Both the position numbers and the translations under genes were made by a program. A stretch of DNA of 6,245 bases from Clostridia bacterium (GTDB lineage Bacteria > Bacillota > Clostridia > Oscillospirales > Butyricicoccaceae): NCBI GenBank assembly GCA_017560175.1, contig JAFYOK010000058.1, positions 1-6,245 of the forward strand, written 5' to 3'. Positions 5,234-6,245 of the stretch are shown here, one piece after another. Every line of letters starts with the position of its first letter. Position 1 is the stretch's first letter. The notes under the pieces are model-generated. The model worked only from the letters and a program-made list of their open reading frames with translations. It was not told the DNA's origin and ran no database searches.

Positions 5234-5286
5234 GGTTTGGTTTCCTCCTTATATTTGGGGTAGAACTCATATTTCTCACTGTTTCT

Positions 5287-5315
5287 ACTGTAGCACATCT
5301 CTTCCCCCTTGGCAA
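5287..5315 (-). promoter_or_regulatory. Promoter of the M20 amidohydrolase gene
   Basis: The minus strand shows -35 TTGCCA (5315-5310), a 17-bp spacer ending in TGC, and -10 TACAGT (5292-5287). The TGn just before the -10 makes it an extended -10 promoter, which compensates for the weak hexamer. The start would be near 5280, giving a leader of about 47 nt with the Shine-Dalgarno site. Confidence 0.62.
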
Positions 5316-5317
5316 GT

Positions 5318-5339
5318 CGAATTTACGAATTTGTATACA
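5318..5339. repeat. Short tandem repeat and palindrome upstream of the M20 promoter
   Basis: CGAATTT occurs twice with an 8-bp period (5318-5324 and 5326-5332) and is followed at once by the palindrome TGTATACA (5332-5339). It lies just upstream of the -35 of the minus-strand promoter. It could be a regulator site, but such short A/T-rich patterns arise easily by chance. Confidence 0.3.
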
Positions 5340-5373
5340 TATTTTCGCTTCATTTTTGTGCTTATTGCCGAAA

Positions 5374-5410
5374 GTTTGCTACAGCTAACGAATGGTTTGC
5401 AATGGCTAAC
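5374..5410. promoter_or_regulatory. Candidate tandem operator upstream of the ZIP gene
   Basis: Two copies of GTTTGC-N4-GCTAAC occur at 5374-5389 and 5395-5410. All 12 defined bases are identical and the start-to-start distance is 21 bp, two helical turns. Each copy is an imperfect palindrome (GTT-GC and GC-AAC arms, with one T:T mismatch). The second copy overlaps the -35 of the upstream ZIP promoter candidate. This fits two dimers of a regulator bound on one face of the helix; control by metal supply is an inference from the downstream gene. Confidence 0.6.
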
Positions 5411-5425
5411 ACTTTGTGATATATT
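5397..5425 (+). promoter_or_regulatory. ZIP gene promoter candidate 1 (extended -10)
   Basis: TTGCAA (5397-5402), 17-bp spacer ending in TGA, then TATATT (5420-5425). The TGn motif and a start near 5432 give a leader of about 40 nt that includes the AAGGA ribosome site. Its -35 lies inside the second 16-mer of the tandem operator, which would suit repression. Confidence 0.5.
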
Positions 5426-5437
5426 GATTTTATCAAT
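5423..5437. promoter_or_regulatory. Inverted repeat ATTGAT-TTT-ATCAAT
   Basis: A perfect 6-bp inverted repeat with a 3-bp spacer lies between the two ZIP promoter candidates. It covers the expected start of candidate 1 and the -35 of candidate 2. It could be a second operator, but it is short and A/T-rich. Confidence 0.35.
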
Positions 5438-5458
5438 CGTGTTCTTTCGACGTATAGT
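5430..5458 (+). promoter_or_regulatory. ZIP gene promoter candidate 2
   Basis: TTATCA (5430-5435), 17-bp spacer, TATAGT (5453-5458). The start would fall near 5465, inside the AAGGA ribosome site of ATG 5473. If this promoter is used, the second ATG (5485) would be the more likely start. The 16-mer operators would then sit about 62 and 83 bases upstream of the start, where activators often bind. Confidence 0.4.
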
Positions 5459-5462
5459 ATAG

Positions 5463-5467
5463 AAGGA
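5463..5467 (+). promoter_or_regulatory. Ribosome-binding site deciding the ZIP start
   Basis: AAGGA lies five bases before ATG 5473. A second in-frame ATG at 5485 is preceded by GGGGGA four bases upstream. The first arrangement is the more usual one, but the choice depends on which promoter is active. Confidence 0.5.
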
Positions 5468-5472
5468 ACAGA

Positions 5473-6245
5473 ATGGGGGAACTTATGGAAGTTATCGGAC
5501 TTCTGGTTGCCGTCACCGCCATTGCAGGTGTTGCCGGTACCGGCCTGGGCGGCCTGTTGGGCGCTCTTTTACAAAAGGATTCCAATCGTACGGTCAGCCT
5601 GCTGCTGAGCTTTGCCGGCGGTGTCATGCTGAGCGTTGTCAGCTTCGATCTTGTTGTCGAAGCCATCGAGACCAATGTGGGCATCGGCACGGTCATCGCC
5701 TCGATCGCCTTTGGTGTCGTCGTCATTTTCATTCTCAATCACATCATCGATATGCGCACCAATCCCGAAGTACCGCACATCGATGAAAACCATCCCAAGA
5801 CAGCCGATGACCTCAACGAGCTGATCCACAGCGACCACTATGAGGTTCATTACGCCCAGCGCAAAGAAAACCGCTTCTCGCTGTTCATCGCCGGTATCGT
5901 CATGGCCAGCGCCATCGCGCTGCACAATATACCCGAAGGCATGACCATCGGCGCATCCTATGCCAGCCAGAACGGTGTCCTCAGCAGCTCTGCCCTCATC
6001 CTGGCTGTTCTGATCGGTCTGCACAACATCCCCGAGGGTATGGCCGTTTCGGTTCCCCTCATCAGCGGCGGTATGCCCAAGACCAAGGCCGTCTGCATCA
6101 CAGCGGCATCGGGCATCCCCACCATCATCGGTGCCCTGTTGGGTTATGTGCTGGGCGAATTGAGTGCGTTGGGTCTGGCCCTCAGCCTTGGCTTTGCCAG
6201 CGGCGCCATGCTCTATGTCGTCTTCGGCGAGATCCTGCCCCAGGC
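5473..6245 (+). CDS. ZIP family divalent metal transporter (ZupT-like), 3' end outside the window
   Basis: The first 257 residues are present and the frame is still open at the right edge. The ZIP signature HNIPEG appears twice, at 151-156 (ALHNIPEGMTIGA, transmembrane helix 4) and 184-189 (GLHNIPEGMAVSVPL, helix 5). In the family these His, Asn and Glu residues form the metal path through the membrane. Hydrophobic stretches fit helices at about 6-30, 40-57, 67-92, 137-156, 171-195, 207-230 and 233-252, so probably only the last helix is missing. The loop between helices 3 and 4 (about 93-135) is acidic and rich in histidine (H102, H107, H119, H122, H126), as in many ZIPs. Zinc, iron or manganese uptake is likely; selectivity cannot be read. 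It is divergent from the M20 gene, and tandem palindromes upstream suggest regulation. Start 5473 is preferred over 5485. Confidence 0.92.
   Translation, partial: MGELMEVIGLLVAVTAIAGVAGTGLGGLLGALLQKDSNRTVSLLLSFAGGVMLSVVSFDLVVEAIETNVGIGTVIASIAFGVVVIFILNHIIDMRTNPEVPHIDENHPKTADDLNELIHSDHYEVHYAQRKENRFSLFIAGIVMASAIALHNIPEGMTIGASYASQNGVLSSSALILAVLIGLHNIPEGMAVSVPLISGGMPKTKAVCITAASGIPTIIGALLGYVLGELSALGLALSLGFASGAMLYVVFGEILPQ

Noticed and set aside
3998..5263. Open frame of 421 codons on the plus strand
   Set aside because: Complete antisense shadow of the M20 gene, which has all family metal ligands. It also covers that gene's start and ribosome site.
5569..6024. Minus-strand open frame of 151 codons
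   Set aside because: Antisense to the ZIP transporter, whose duplicated HNIPEG motifs establish the coding strand.

Overview
The window looks like chromosomal DNA from a gut-type Gram-positive anaerobe of the class Clostridia, probably near Ruminococcaceae/Oscillospiraceae. This is inferred from strong Shine-Dalgarno sites, sigma-A-type promoters, short hairpin terminators after almost every gene, a DegV-family protein, a clostridial-type condensation-fold acyltransferase and tRNAs with encoded CCA. No marker gene fixes the genus.

Layout from left to right. Positions 1-150 hold the last 49 codons of an amidohydrolase (+), followed by a long hairpin terminator. A tRNA-Pro(CGG) lies on the minus strand at 303-378 with its own promoter and a UUCG-loop terminator. 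A 411-residue CoA-dependent acyltransferase/condensation-fold protein (561-1796, -) follows, with a consensus-like promoter whose -10 sits inside a 9-bp inverted repeat. A tRNA-Pro(GGG) (1934-2010, +) fires in the opposite direction from a near-perfect promoter. Behind it is a 260-bp tract (2047-2307) with pieces of tRNA-Pro sequence in both orientations and several inverted repeats. An unrecognised 186-residue protein (2308-2868, +) comes next. Then a DegV-family fatty-acid-binding protein (3012-3842, +) converges on an AbgA-like M20 amidohydrolase (3905-5233, -), the two sharing a bidirectional terminator. Divergent from the M20 gene is a ZIP-family metal transporter (5473 to beyond the right edge, +). 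Its upstream region carries two palindrome-like 16-mers exactly 21 bp apart.

Most genes are single transcription units with their own promoter and terminator, so there is no operon and no obvious shared pathway. The sequence shows general metabolism: peptide or acyl-amino-acid turnover, lipid handling, metal uptake and proline decoding.

I see no defence system, CRISPR array, insertion sequence or prophage gene. The points most worth a second look are the tandem palindromes before the ZIP gene, the inverted repeat over the acyltransferase promoter, and the tRNA-fragment and hairpin tract in front of the A/T-richer orphan gene.
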